DNA of 64,000 nucleotides. Origin: Thermoanaerobaculia bacterium (GTDB taxonomy: Bacteria > Acidobacteriota > Thermoanaerobaculia > Multivoradales > Multivoraceae). The position numbers and the translations under genes are program-made. The notes under the pieces are model-generated. The model had not been told where the DNA came from, did not search any database, and saw only the letters and a program-made list of their open reading frames with translations. This document shows positions 54,464 to 63,961 of the stretch, in pieces. The stretch covers positions 1 through 64,000 of the forward strand of contig JAJEHN010000025.1 of NCBI GenBank assembly GCA_022823665.1, given 5' to 3'. Position 1 is the first letter of the stretch. The number at the start of each line of letters is the position of its first letter.

Positions 54464-55723
54464 CTATGGCGCGGGGACCGCGTGGCGGCGGATCGTCGTC
54501 TCGAGCTGCGCGCTGCTGCGGACGCTGGGCTGGAACCGCCCGCCATTGCCGCGGAAGGTCCCGGCCGCGGGAGGAGCCGACTGCCTGCCACCGGGGCCGA
54601 CGGGCGTTCCGAGCTGGACGCCGCCACGGGAACCCCCGAGGGGACTCGCCTGTGCCGGAGCGCCACCCGCCGGTGCACCGGTCACCGTCGGACCCGCGCC
54701 GAGCGTGCGCGTTCGCAGGTGCTCCCGGGTGAAGACCCGCGGCCGCTCCCCGGCGCGCCCAGCGTCCGACTCCCGCTCCGAGACGCCCGTTTCCGGCTTC
54801 GCGTCGCCCGTGTCCCACTCCGTTTCGAGGGCCTGGAGGGGAACGGCGCGGTCGAGGGGCCGGTTCAACGACCGGTCGCCGGTCGCCGGCGCCGGCAGGC
54901 TGCCCGGCGACTGGATCACCGTTCTTGTGCCGTCGGCGTTCGCTCCCTCGCCTCCGGGCGTCCGGCTCGCCCTCCGGGGAAGATCCCCGTCCGGCTCGTA
55001 CGTCTCTGGCGCCGCCGCCGCCTCGACGGCGCCGCCCGCGTCACCGGCCACCGCTCCCTGCTCCTGCTCCACCCTCGGTAACAGCAGGCCGCTGATGCGA
55101 CCCGGTTGGGAGTAGGTGCGCGGCGGCAGGGCCTCGACGCGGCTTCGATCCGCCTTGAGGAGCACCTCGGTGGCGTACCGGTTGACCGCGAAGTGCGGAT
55201 TCACATCGGTGAATGCGAGGCGCGTGTCCAGGCTCAGGGCGTGGACGTAGTGATCCACGGCGGCGCCGGCGTCTCCGGCGTCGTCCGCGATCCGGCCGAG
55301 CTGGTAGTGGGCCCAGGCGTTCCCCGGATCGAGCTCGACCGCCGTCTCGAGGTGCGCCGAGGCCAGCTCACTGTCGCCGGTCGTGTACGCGAGCAGCGCC
55401 AGGTTGTAGTGCGCGGGCGCCCAGGCTCCGTCCTCCGCGATCGCGGCGAGGTAGTGCTCGAACGCTCCCTCGACATCGCCGCGCAGTTCCAGCAGGTTCG
55501 CCAGGTCGTTCAGCGCGCTCGCACGGTCCGCGGACCGGGTCTGCCCGTCCACCACCTTGCGCTGCGCCGCGATCGCCCGGTCGAGGTTCCGGACCTCCGC
55601 CGTCGCAGGCTCGACGGTCTGCGCCGCGCCCTCCGGGACGCCGCCGACCGGCAGGCCCGGACCGAACATCAGCCAGACCAGCGCCAGCACCATCGCTCTC
55701 GACATCGTCTTCATGGCGGTCAT
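54464..55723 (-). CDS. Exported TPR protein with long low-complexity C terminus
   Basis: 419 residues. Signal peptide MVLALVWLMFGPGLPVGGVP, then about three TPRs (LNDLANLLELRGDVEGAFEH, YNLALLAYTTGDSELASAH, YQLGRIADDAGDAGAAVDHY) up to about residue 160. The remaining 250 residues are rich in Gly, Pro, Ala, Thr and probably disordered (GAPAGGAPAQASPLGGSRGG). The end is convergent with the tldE-like gene (7 bp apart). Role unknown; perhaps a periplasmic scaffold. ATG 55714 is an alternative start. Confidence 0.72.
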   Translation of the reverse strand: MTAMKTMSRAMVLALVWLMFGPGLPVGGVPEGAAQTVEPATAEVRNLDRAIAAQRKVVDGQTRSADRASALNDLANLLELRGDVEGAFEHYLAAIAEDGAWAPAHYNLALLAYTTGDSELASAHLETAVELDPGNAWAHYQLGRIADDAGDAGAAVDHYVHALSLDTRLAFTDVNPHFAVNRYATEVLLKADRSRVEALPPRTYSQPGRISGLLLPRVEQEQGAVAGDAGGAVEAAAAPETYEPDGDLPRRASRTPGGEGANADGTRTVIQSPGSLPAPATGDRSLNRPLDRAVPLQALETEWDTGDAKPETGVSERESDAGRAGERPRVFTREHLRTRTLGAGPTVTGAPAGGAPAQASPLGGSRGGVQLGTPVGPGGRQSAPPAAGTFRGNGGRFQPSVRSSAQLETTIRRHAVPAP

Positions 55724-55779
55724 GTGACTCTCTCGCGCGTGTCGCGGGATCGGAGTTGGCGGAATAGGATCCGCGGGAC

Positions 55780-57126
55780 GTGAGTCAACTGCGACGACTA
55801 CCTGCAGTCGGACATCTGCTGCAGGAGAGCCCGCTTGCCGAACTCACTGGATTATACGGAAGGGAGGCGCTGAGGGTCCAAGCGACCCGCGTTCTCGACG
55901 CGGTGAGGGCCGAGATCCGGACCGGAATCGAGGACGACCAACTGGCGGAGACGATCCGCGAGATCCCGGATCGCGTCCGCGCCGCGCTGGAGGCCGAGGC
56001 GCCGCCGCTCAGGCGCGTGCTCAACGCGACGGGCATCTTCCTCCACACCAACCTGGGCCGGGCGCCTCTGCCCCGCGAAGTCGTGGCCGACCTGGCCGAT
56101 CGTCTCGACGCCTACTGCGATCTGGAGATGAGCCTCGATACGGGACGTCGCAGCGACCGCGGCCGACGTGTCGAGAACCTGGTGCGCGCCCTCACCGGCG
56201 CCGAGGCGGCCCTGGTCGTCAACAACAACGCCGCCGCGCTGGCTCTCGCACTCTCCAGCCTGGCGTCCGGCCGGGAGGTCCTGCTGTCCCGCGGCGAACT
56301 GGTCGAGATCGGCGGCTCGTTCCGGATTCCGGACATTCTCGAGGCGAGCGGCGCGCGTATGGTCGAGGTCGGCACGACGAACCGCACCCGCCTCGGCGAC
56401 TACGAGCGCGCCATCCGACCAGGCGTCTCCCTGGTGCTCAAGGTGTACCCGAGCAACTACCGGATCCAGGGCTTCGTCGAAGAGGTCGATCCCCCGACGC
56501 TCGCCGACTTCGCCCACCGCCATGGCCTGCCGCTCCTGGTCGACGAGGGCAGCGGCATGCTGCGAGCGGAGTCGGCGCCCCCGCTCAGCCGCCACCAGAG
56601 CTTCCAGGACCTGATCGAAGCCGGCTGCGACCTGGTCTGCGGCAGCGGCGACAAGCTCCTCGGCGGCCCTCAGGCGGGGCTGATCGCGGGCCGGGAATCG
56701 ATCGTCGCGCGGCTCCGGGAGTCGCCCCTCTACCGGGCGCTGCGGCCGGGAAGGCTGGTCCTGACCGCTCTGGACGCGGTGCTCCGGCGGCACCTCGCGG
56801 CGCGGCCCATGCCGATCGCGGCTCTGTGGCGCGACGACGAAGAGCATCGCCGCCGGGTCGAGGGGCTGGCCGTACGGCTTGGCGGCAAGGTCGTCCGGGG
56901 CAGCGCCTACGTCGGCGGCGGTTCCGCGCCGGAGCAGGAGATCGAAGGCTGGGTGGTGGCTCTCGACGCCGGCGGCGATGTCGCCGTCCGGCTCCGCCAG
57001 GGGGAACCGCCGGTCGTCGGCTACCAGCGCGACGGCCGCCTGTTCCTCGACTTGCGGACGGTCGACCCGGCCGACGATCAGGCCCTCGCGCAGGCGGTCG
57101 AACGAGCGTTGGGACGGCGGTCGTAG
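55780..57126 (+). CDS. selA: L-seryl-tRNA(Sec) selenium transferase
   Basis: 448 residues, PLP enzyme that turns Ser-tRNA-Sec into Sec-tRNA-Sec using selenophosphate. RRVLNATGIFLHTNLGRAPL, LVVNNNAAALALALSSLASG, SRGELVEIGGSFRIPDIL, EVGTTNRTRLGDYERAI and VCGSGDKLLGGPQAGLIAG (PLP Lys about 292) are all conserved. It implies the organism makes selenoproteins. selB, selD and tRNA-Sec are not in the window. Start is GTG 55780; TAGGAT at 55765-55770 lies close upstream. It diverges from the TPR gene by 56 bp. Confidence 0.95.
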   Translation: MSQLRRLPAVGHLLQESPLAELTGLYGREALRVQATRVLDAVRAEIRTGIEDDQLAETIREIPDRVRAALEAEAPPLRRVLNATGIFLHTNLGRAPLPREVVADLADRLDAYCDLEMSLDTGRRSDRGRRVENLVRALTGAEAALVVNNNAAALALALSSLASGREVLLSRGELVEIGGSFRIPDILEASGARMVEVGTTNRTRLGDYERAIRPGVSLVLKVYPSNYRIQGFVEEVDPPTLADFAHRHGLPLLVDEGSGMLRAESAPPLSRHQSFQDLIEAGCDLVCGSGDKLLGGPQAGLIAGRESIVARLRESPLYRALRPGRLVLTALDAVLRRHLAARPMPIAALWRDDEEHRRRVEGLAVRLGGKVVRGSAYVGGGSAPEQEIEGWVVALDAGGDVAVRLRQGEPPVVGYQRDGRLFLDLRTVDPADDQALAQAVERALGRRS

Positions 57127-57198
57127 CCGGGCAGGAACGAGGTCAACGCGCGTCCACGAATCGCGCCGGACCGGTTCATTGCACGGGAACGGAACCGT

Positions 57199-59745
57199 TC
57201 ATCTCCCCGAAACCGGGCGGCGCAGCTCGACCGAGCCGACGCCGACACCCAGTGCGCGGCTGTCGTTCCTGCCGGGAACATGCGTATCGCTCAGCAGCCT
57301 GATCTCGAGGTCCGGCGGCACGAGCCGGCAGTCGTCGAGCGGAAACGTCGCGCTCCAGGCGCCGTTGACGGTCTGATCGAAGACCGTACAGCCTTCGACC
57401 GTGACGCGGAGCTGCTTCGGGGAGCCGGTCATCAGAACGTCGACCGCCAGCTCCGCCGGCCGCGCCCGCGGATCGAGCGGCGCCACCAGCCGCGCGTCTC
57501 CGCGCGTCCAGCGGAACGAGCGGCCGCCGACCCACTCGGTGGCGAAAAACCCCGAGGTCTCCACGCCCAGCGGCACGGCCTGCTCGGGGCGAACGAGGTT
57601 CAGCCATAAGCCCGCTGCCGTTGTCCCGCCCGTGGCTCCAAGCGCCACGCCCCCCTGGTCGCCGGCAGCGCGGACCTCGAACACCTCGAGGGAGTTCTCG
57701 CCCGGCCTGAAGCGACGCGGATCGACGATTGCCTCCCAGGCGTCCCGGCGTCCAAGGACGGGAAAGGGGTACGGCCTGGTTACCGCCGCGACCACGCCGT
57801 TGAGCGCTATCGCGAGGACCGGCGTCGGCGCGCTCTCGCCCACGCCGACCACGGCGCCCGTGAGGTGCGCCGGGACGAAGTCCGCCGCCGGGTTCACGTC
57901 CCGGAGCAGCGGCAGCGAGTCGACGACCACTTCGAAATCGGCAGGGTCCGGGCTGAGGATCTCGCTGGCCGCGCGGCCGATCAGGTCGCCGAAGCGGTCG
58001 TCCGGAGTGGGGGCGTCCAAGGGGTTGCCCGTCTCGAACCGGTCGAACTTGCGCGCCACGCTCCGCAGCAGACCGGCGCGGAGATCGCTCGGCGCCTCGA
58101 TCCGGTGTCGCGCCCGGTCGAAGAACATCACCTTCGACGACCTCGGGCTCCTGCCCGGATCGAACATGTTCGAGCCGTCGGTCCTCCAGGGCGCCTCTGC
58201 GCCGAGCTCGGCGGCGAGCGTCGGGAGAATGTCGGTCACTTCGACGCTCGCATCGACCGCCTCGCCGAGCCGCTGCCCGGGCCGCTTGACGAAGAGCGGC
58301 ACCGCCGCGATGTCCACGACAGTGGCTGCATCCGGTCGCCGAAACGAGAGCCCCGCTTCGAGACTCGCACCGTGATCCGCGGTGACGACGATCAGCGCTT
58401 CGTCGTAGATGCCCGTTTCGCGCAGGCGCGCCACCAGACTGCCGAGCAGCGTGTCCGCATACCCGACCTGCAGCAGGTAGCGCTGCAGGTTGAGCGCGGC
58501 GGCCCACGGATCGTCGGCCCATTTGCCCTGCGCGAGGCCGATACTGTGCTTCTGTACCGTGAACTGCTGTCCCGACGGCAGATAGAGCCACGGTTCGTGC
58601 GGCAACAGCAGGTGCATGAAGTAGAGCGACGGCCTGGTGGTTTCTTCGATGGACTCGATGAAACGAACCGCGGTAGCGCGCCGATCGTCACCCCGGACCT
58701 TGCGCCAGCGGTCCTCCAGCGTCTCGTTCGCCCTGAAGTCCTTCCAGCTCTGGGTCGTCGGCGGCAGCGACTCGGCGAGACCTCTTGGCAGCACGCTGGC
58801 CAGATAGACCACGCTCAGGTCGCGCAGGACGCCGGCAAGCCGAGCGGGCAGAGCGGCCCGCTCCGGCGGGCACAGCGCTTCCGGACACAGCCCGGTCAGG
58901 GGCTCCAGCACCCGCAGGCGATACTGGCCGCCCAGCAGCGTGAAGAGATTCTCCGGATGCTCGGCCGCCACCGGCAGCCGACGGGGCACCGGATACGTGC
59001 CGGTCAGAATGGCCGGCAGCGCGTACTGGGTGAGCTCGGCCACGGCGGTCGCGTTGCGAAACCAGGTGGCGTCGTCGGCCAGCGCCGCGAAGTGCGGGAA
59101 GGCTCCGCGGTCGATGTTGCCTTCGCGGTCAAGCAGCGCGGCGAGCTGCAACTGGTCGAACACGACCACGACGACCGGCGGCATGGCTCTGAACGCGACG
59201 CCCTCCGTCGCCTCGACTTCAGCGGTCGGGCTCAGCAGGCGGGACACGCCGGGGCTGAGCAGGAACAGGGCCGGGACAACGATGGCGGCCGGCGCGAGGA
59301 ACGTAGAGAACAGCCGGATCGGGGCGAACCGCGCGTACGCCCAGGCCGCCACGGCGCCGGCGAGAACGGCCAGCCCGACCACCAGGCCGTCGGGCCAGCC
59401 GCCGAGCGGCTTGAGCGCCGCCAGCGCGACCGCGCCGGTCAGGCCACCGACGACAGCGGCGACGGCGCGGCGGCGCCAGCGCCGACCGCCGCTTCGGCCG
59501 ACGACGTGAACGAGGAGCAGGCAGGCTGCCGGGCCGCCAAGGCAAAGGAGCGCCGTCAGCGCCAGAAGATCACCGCGACCGGCGTCGTGGGCGACGAAGA
59601 ACTCCGGACTCCCCCCGGCGATTTCGAAGATCGGCCGCGCGACCGCCAGGCACCAGAGGGCCAAGACGTGGAGCGCCGCCAAACGACCGGCCCCGCCGGC
59701 GTCGCGCGACCCGGGCGCCGGCGGCGCTGAAGGATGTCCGTCCAT
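57199..59745 (-). CDS. Membrane-anchored sulfatase / alkaline-phosphatase-superfamily protein
   Basis: 848 residues. About five N-terminal membrane helices (to about residue 170), then a large extracytoplasmic domain of the sulfatase fold: VVVVFDQLQLAALL (metal Asp), FPHFAALADDATWFRNATAV, LPHEPWLYLPSGQQF and VVTADHGASLEAG (metal DH). No Cys/Ser in a C/SxPxR formylglycine site is seen, so it is more like phosphoglycerol/phosphoethanolamine transferases than a true sulfatase. A C-terminal beta-rich part (about 630-848) follows. It may decorate a surface glycan or lipid; substrate unknown. Confidence 0.85.
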   Translation of the reverse strand: MDGHPSAPPAPGSRDAGGAGRLAALHVLALWCLAVARPIFEIAGGSPEFFVAHDAGRGDLLALTALLCLGGPAACLLLVHVVGRSGGRRWRRRAVAAVVGGLTGAVALAALKPLGGWPDGLVVGLAVLAGAVAAWAYARFAPIRLFSTFLAPAAIVVPALFLLSPGVSRLLSPTAEVEATEGVAFRAMPPVVVVVFDQLQLAALLDREGNIDRGAFPHFAALADDATWFRNATAVAELTQYALPAILTGTYPVPRRLPVAAEHPENLFTLLGGQYRLRVLEPLTGLCPEALCPPERAALPARLAGVLRDLSVVYLASVLPRGLAESLPPTTQSWKDFRANETLEDRWRKVRGDDRRATAVRFIESIEETTRPSLYFMHLLLPHEPWLYLPSGQQFTVQKHSIGLAQGKWADDPWAAALNLQRYLLQVGYADTLLGSLVARLRETGIYDEALIVVTADHGASLEAGLSFRRPDAATVVDIAAVPLFVKRPGQRLGEAVDASVEVTDILPTLAAELGAEAPWRTDGSNMFDPGRSPRSSKVMFFDRARHRIEAPSDLRAGLLRSVARKFDRFETGNPLDAPTPDDRFGDLIGRAASEILSPDPADFEVVVDSLPLLRDVNPAADFVPAHLTGAVVGVGESAPTPVLAIALNGVVAAVTRPYPFPVLGRRDAWEAIVDPRRFRPGENSLEVFEVRAAGDQGGVALGATGGTTAAGLWLNLVRPEQAVPLGVETSGFFATEWVGGRSFRWTRGDARLVAPLDPRARPAELAVDVLMTGSPKQLRVTVEGCTVFDQTVNGAWSATFPLDDCRLVPPDLEIRLLSDTHVPGRNDSRALGVGVGSVELRRPVSGR

Positions 59746-59790
59746 GACTCGTCAGTTTGACAAACCTCTACACGGCCGCGGTAGCGCCGG

Positions 59791-61677
59791 TCAGAACGCT
59801 CCGCCTTCGTACCAGTCGACGTCGGCGCGGCAGACCGGCAGGACGGCGAGCCGGAGAAGGGCGCCGTCCGGGCCTTCGACTTGCAGACGGAGGCGGGCGG
59901 CGCCGAAACGGCAGCGTTGCGGCATCGAGGATCGGAGGATCTCCACGGCGCGTTCCTCGTCGGGGGCGAGCAGCGGCGCGGAGAAGCCGCCGGGATGGTC
60001 GAGGTCGATTCGCGCGGGCGAACCGAGGCCGGACGAAGGCGAAGGAGAACGGGCGGCGACGATGACGGAGCGAGGCCCGCCGCCGGCCATGGGGTCGCCA
60101 GAGCGAAGCTGGAGCGAGTACCGGCGGACTTCGCCGGCGTCGCCGGCGACGGTCGGCCGGAAAGTGAGGAAGGCGAGCAGCCCCGAGACGACGAGCGGCG
60201 GCGAGGCGACCCGCTCGCCCGGCGCCAGGGCGAGCGACCAGCCCTGCTCCGCCGGCGGCAACTCCGGCGCGAGGCGGTCGCGGCCCGGCATGTTGCCGGA
60301 GGGATCGACGGCGGGGACGCTGTCGGCGGCGCCGATCCACCCGCTTCCCCGGTCGACCAGGACGAAGACCCGGCCTGCGGCGGCTTCACCCGGCGGCAGC
60401 GTATCCGGCCGGTTCGCCGGGCCGACTCCCCAGCCGGCGCCGAAGGCCAACACCGGCGCGCCGAGTTCCGGCGCCGACACGACCGCCGGCGGCTGTAGGA
60501 CGGCCAGACCGCCCGCATCGAACACCGGGCGCGGAGTCCAGGCACCCGCCGCGACCCGGCCGCCCGCAAGCGGCGCGGCCGCCGACGCGTCGACGCGGTA
60601 CAGGCTGCCGGCCAGGGTGCCCACGTAGACGACGTCGGCCACGCCGTCGCCGGTCAGGTCGGCGACGGCCGGGGTCGCCACCGAGGGAGCGTCGAGCTCG
60701 CGCTTGTAGAGCAGAGCGCCGGAGTCCATGTCGACCATGTAGAGCCAGTTCCCGACCTCGAACGACCGTTCGCGGTCGTAGCCGCCGCCGAACAGCGCGA
60801 CGGGGCGAGCGCCCTCGCCCAGCCGCAGCCGCGCGATCGCCGGCGGCGCGACGGCCCGCCCGAAGTCCGGCGCTCCGCCACCGTCCTCGTCGTTCGCGTC
60901 GACAAACGTCCAGAGCGGGCCCGGGCGCGGCGACAGCTCCACGGCGTAGACCGCCGAACCGGCGGCGCCGACCGCCAGCGTCCGCGCGGCGCCTCCATCC
61001 GCGCCGTCGAAGGTCGCCACCGCCAGCGGCGAGTTCTCCTCGTAGCCGCCCGCCTCCGTCGACGCGACCCGCCGGACCTCCCGCCGCGCGGCCGCCATCG
61101 TCGCGGCCAGATCCCACTCGTCCCGGCCGCCGGCCGGCCAAGGCGCGAGATCGACCATGGCCGACACGGTGCGCCGCGGCGGCGGCAGTCCGTCCGCGCG
61201 CCGGGGGGCGCTCGCCGTCGCCGAAACGACGTGGCTCGCCCGCCCCAGGCCGCCGAGCGCCCCCAGCGTTCCCTCCAGGTTCGTCATGCAGAGGGCGCAC
61301 GGACCGCGCGCCATCGGCACGAGGCGGGAAGGCTCGACCAGAATCTCCGCGCCAGGCGCGGGGCCGCCAAGCAAGCGCGGGGCCGGTTCGACGGCGCCGG
61401 CCATCGCCCGCGCCACCGCGAGTTCCACTCCCCCCTCCGCCGCCGCCAGCAGGCGGAGCCGCAGCCGTTCCTGGGACGCCGTCAGCATCCGGGTCTGGGT
61501 CGCCATCAGCAAGGCCAGACAGGAGCCGCTCAGAAGCAGCAGGATCATCGTCACCAGCAGGGTCGAACTGCCCTCGCCGGCTCGGCCGCGATGGGGCGCC
61601 GGCCCGCGTCTCCCGCCGAGGTCCGCGGCGAGGGCGTGGCGGCGTCGGTGCGAACCGCGGGCCACGGCCGGTCTCAC
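59791..61677 (-). CDS. PilX/PilY1-like pilus protein (pilin-type N terminus fused to beta-propeller)
   Basis: 628 residues. The N terminus has a single hydrophobic helix, STLLVTMILLLLSGSCLALL, followed by a helical PilX-like part ([19 protein letters not shown]). From about residue 200 the chain is beta-rich with a PilY1-type propeller: AVYAVELSPRPGPLWTFVDA, DFGRAVAPPAIARLRLGEG, NWLYMVDMDSGALLYKRELD and the FG-GAP/EF-hand-like ADLTGDGVADVVYVGTLAGS (a likely calcium loop). GTG 61677 overlaps the pilW-like stop (GTGA). Last gene of the pilus cluster. Confidence 0.75.
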   Translation of the reverse strand: MRPAVARGSHRRRHALAADLGGRRGPAPHRGRAGEGSSTLLVTMILLLLSGSCLALLMATQTRMLTASQERLRLRLLAAAEGGVELAVARAMAGAVEPAPRLLGGPAPGAEILVEPSRLVPMARGPCALCMTNLEGTLGALGGLGRASHVVSATASAPRRADGLPPPRRTVSAMVDLAPWPAGGRDEWDLAATMAAARREVRRVASTEAGGYEENSPLAVATFDGADGGAARTLAVGAAGSAVYAVELSPRPGPLWTFVDANDEDGGGAPDFGRAVAPPAIARLRLGEGARPVALFGGGYDRERSFEVGNWLYMVDMDSGALLYKRELDAPSVATPAVADLTGDGVADVVYVGTLAGSLYRVDASAAAPLAGGRVAAGAWTPRPVFDAGGLAVLQPPAVVSAPELGAPVLAFGAGWGVGPANRPDTLPPGEAAAGRVFVLVDRGSGWIGAADSVPAVDPSGNMPGRDRLAPELPPAEQGWSLALAPGERVASPPLVVSGLLAFLTFRPTVAGDAGEVRRYSLQLRSGDPMAGGGPRSVIVAARSPSPSSGLGSPARIDLDHPGGFSAPLLAPDEERAVEILRSSMPQRCRFGAARLRLQVEGPDGALLRLAVLPVCRADVDWYEGGAF

Positions 61678-62693
61678 CGCAGGTTCCTCAGCCGAACGAA
61701 GGAGGTCGCCGTCCGCTCCACCCGCAACGCGCCAGCGGCCGCCGCGCCGCTTTGGGCGGTACTGGCGACCGCCGCCGCGAAGCCTCTCCCGTCCGCGCTC
61801 TCCGTGATCGTCACGTCCAGGTCGAGGACATCGTCCGCGATCGGCTGCACCAGGTTCGAACTGCGGCGCCGCCAAGCCACGCCGGTGCCCGGATAGAGCC
61901 GGGCCATCGCAAGCTGCGCCCTGCGGCCGCTGGCCGGATCGGGCGGCCGGACGTAGAAACGCCACTCCTCCAGCACGCCCACCCGCTCAACCACGTCCAT
62001 GCGGCCCGCCGGCCAGCCGCCGCCGCTCGACATGCCGAGATACGCGGCCGCGAACGGCCCGCGGGAAGCGTCGGCGTGGAAGTGGACCCGAGCGACGCGG
62101 CTCCCGCCACGGCCGCTGGCCTCGACTTCGGTGACCGGGACGACCGCGTGCACCGATTCCGTGCCTGAGACCAGGAGCAGGGCGTCGTCGCCGGCTTCGC
62201 CCGCCTCTTCCAGCATGGCCAACGGTTGGGAGACGGCGTCCGCGACCTCGGCTCGCACCTCGACCCAGCCGCGCGCGGTCGCCGGACTGAACTCGTAGCC
62301 GCTCACCCAGTAGATCGGCCCGTTCATCACGCCGCGAACGACCAGCACGTCGGTGCCCTCGGCCGCGGTGACGCCGCCGACCGGATACCCGGCCGCCACG
62401 TCCTTCTCGGCGAAAGCCGCGAACTCCGGCAGCGGCGGAAACCCCGGCGCCTGCCGGGCGAGGCCGCCGCGGCCGGCCGCCCGCAGCGCCCGCCGCAGCT
62501 CCCGGTGCCCCACCTGCTGCGCCTGCTGCAGGGAGGAGTCGTCGAGTTGGGCGCGGGCGAGACGCTGGTGGTGGCCGAACAGGAAGAGTGCGAACGCCGT
62601 GACGGCGACCGTCAGGCCGAAGGCGACCAGCGTCTCGATCAGGCTGGCGCCGGCGTCCGAGGCCTTCATGTGCATGCGAGAGCGCGCGATCAT
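61674..62693 (-). CDS. Type IV pilus minor pilin, PilW-like
   Basis: 339 residues. Prepilin-type N terminus: GASLIETLVAFGLTVAVTAF, with cleavage after Gly and Glu at +5 as in minor pilins, then a long periplasmic domain (YWVSGYEFSPATARGWVEV, RVHFHADASRGPFAAAYLG). Its length and place between pilV- and pilX-like genes suggest PilW. It would sit at the pilus tip and prime assembly. ATG 62691-62693 overlaps the upstream stop (ATGA). Confidence 0.8.
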   Translation of the reverse strand: MIARSRMHMKASDAGASLIETLVAFGLTVAVTAFALFLFGHHQRLARAQLDDSSLQQAQQVGHRELRRALRAAGRGGLARQAPGFPPLPEFAAFAEKDVAAGYPVGGVTAAEGTDVLVVRGVMNGPIYWVSGYEFSPATARGWVEVRAEVADAVSQPLAMLEEAGEAGDDALLLVSGTESVHAVVPVTEVEASGRGGSRVARVHFHADASRGPFAAAYLGMSSGGGWPAGRMDVVERVGVLEEWRFYVRPPDPASGRRAQLAMARLYPGTGVAWRRRSSNLVQPIADDVLDLDVTITESADGRGFAAAVASTAQSGAAAAGALRVERTATSFVRLRNLR

Positions 62694-63142
62694 GGCGGGT
62701 GAACCGTCGTGAGCGTGATCGTTCGTTCCCCGGCGGCACGGCCGGCCTGGAGCGAGGTCACCGCGACCGTCACTTCGCGGATCCGGACCGATTGCCCCGG
62801 AACGCCCGCTTCGAGCACGGGCACGGACCGGATGACTCGCCGGAAGCGGGGCGGATCGAGTCCGCAGTCGTCCCGCCAGGCGGCCGCCGCGGCGCACCAG
62901 ACCTGTTCCAGCTCTTGCCCGTCCTCGAGGCGCAGGCCGTCGACGTCGGCCAGCGAGGAACGGGCCATCGCCGCGAGAGCGTCGGCGCGGCGCGCCTCCA
63001 GGTTGTTCAGGCCGGATCGAACGAGAAGCGAGAGCACGGTCGCCGCGGTGAGGCCGAGCAACGCCAAGGAAACAAGCGTCTCGACGAGACTGAAGCCGGC
63101 GGTCCGCGGCAGGGCGACAGCAGCGTGGTGGATCCTGTTCAT
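62690..63142 (-). CDS. Type IV pilus minor pilin, PilV-like
   Basis: 150 residues. Class III prepilin signal: AGFSLVETLVSLALLGLTAA, with cleavage G/F and Glu at +5, then a short globular domain with two cysteines (VWCAAAAAWRDDCGLDP), probably a disulfide as in PilV. Ends TITLTTVHPP. Coupled to the pilW-like gene; 30 bp after the prepilin peptidase gene, which would process it. Confidence 0.82.
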   Translation of the reverse strand: MNRIHHAAVALPRTAGFSLVETLVSLALLGLTAATVLSLLVRSGLNNLEARRADALAAMARSSLADVDGLRLEDGQELEQVWCAAAAAWRDDCGLDPPRFRRVIRSVPVLEAGVPGQSVRIREVTVAVTSLQAGRAAGERTITLTTVHPP

Positions 63143-63172
63143 ACTGAACAGGACGGAAACGGACGCGTGGTC

Positions 63173-63961
63173 TTACAGCAGGGAGGTGTAGGCGGCGATC
63201 AAGCGCGGTCCGAAGAACAGCGACACGACGGCACCCATCGCGAGAAAGACGCCGAAGGGAAGCCTGGAACTCCAGCCCAGCCGGCCGCGGGCCATGAACA
63301 GGAGGCCGGCGAGCGCGCCGATCAACGACGCAAGGAACAGGGTCACCACCGTCCCGCCGACACCGAGAAAGGCGCCGACCGCGGCGAGCATCTTCACGTC
63401 GCCGAGGCCCATGCCCCGTACCCGGCGAAGGAGGTACCAGAGTCCGATCAGCAGCAGCAGCGCTCCGGCCCCGACCGCGGCGCCGAACACCGCGTTGCGG
63501 GGGGTGGTCCAGGACACCACGAAAGAGCCGGCCAGACCGAGCCCGATTCCGCCCCAGGTCAGCGGGTCGGGGAGCAGGAGGTGGCTCGCGTCGATGATCG
63601 CCAGCACCAGCATGAGGCTGCAGAAGACGGCGGCCAGAAGACCGTCGAACGTCGGCCCGTAGACGAGCCAGGAGGCGAGCCAGAGGACACCGCTGCCCGC
63701 CTCGACCGCCGGATAGCGCCACGCGATCGGCTCGCCGCAGGTCCTGCAACGGCCGCGGAGAATCACGAAACTCAACAACGGCACGTTGTCCCGTGCGGCG
63801 ATCCGGGCGCTGCAGTGGGGACAGCGCGAGCGCGGGCGAACGATCGACTCGCCTCGCGGCAGGCGCCATGCGACGACGTTGAGGAAACTGCCGACGCACA
63901 GCCCGACCACAGCGGCGTACAGCGCTCCGAAGGCGACGGTCGCGGGCGCCGCTCCGGTCAT
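63173..63961 (-). CDS. pilD: Prepilin peptidase / N-methyltransferase
   Basis: 262 residues, an inner-membrane aspartic protease that cleaves and N-methylates type IV prepilins and type II secretion pseudopilins. N-terminal GSFLNVVAWRLPRGESIVRP with zinc cysteines CPHC and CRTC (about 46-75). The two catalytic aspartates are in LAIIDASHLLLPDPLTW and MGLGDVKMLAAVGAFLG. Several membrane helices. ATG 63959-63961 probably overlaps the stop of a gene running in from the right edge. Confidence 0.95.
   Translation of the reverse strand: MTGAAPATVAFGALYAAVVGLCVGSFLNVVAWRLPRGESIVRPRSRCPHCSARIAARDNVPLLSFVILRGRCRTCGEPIAWRYPAVEAGSGVLWLASWLVYGPTFDGLLAAVFCSLMLVLAIIDASHLLLPDPLTWGGIGLGLAGSFVVSWTTPRNAVFGAAVGAGALLLLIGLWYLLRRVRGMGLGDVKMLAAVGAFLGVGGTVVTLFLASLIGALAGLLFMARGRLGWSSRLPFGVFLAMGAVVSLFFGPRLIAAYTSLL

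Noticed and set aside
57865..59730. 621-residue ORF on the plus strand
   Set aside because: Antisense to the sulfatase-superfamily gene; His/Arg/Gln-rich without motifs.
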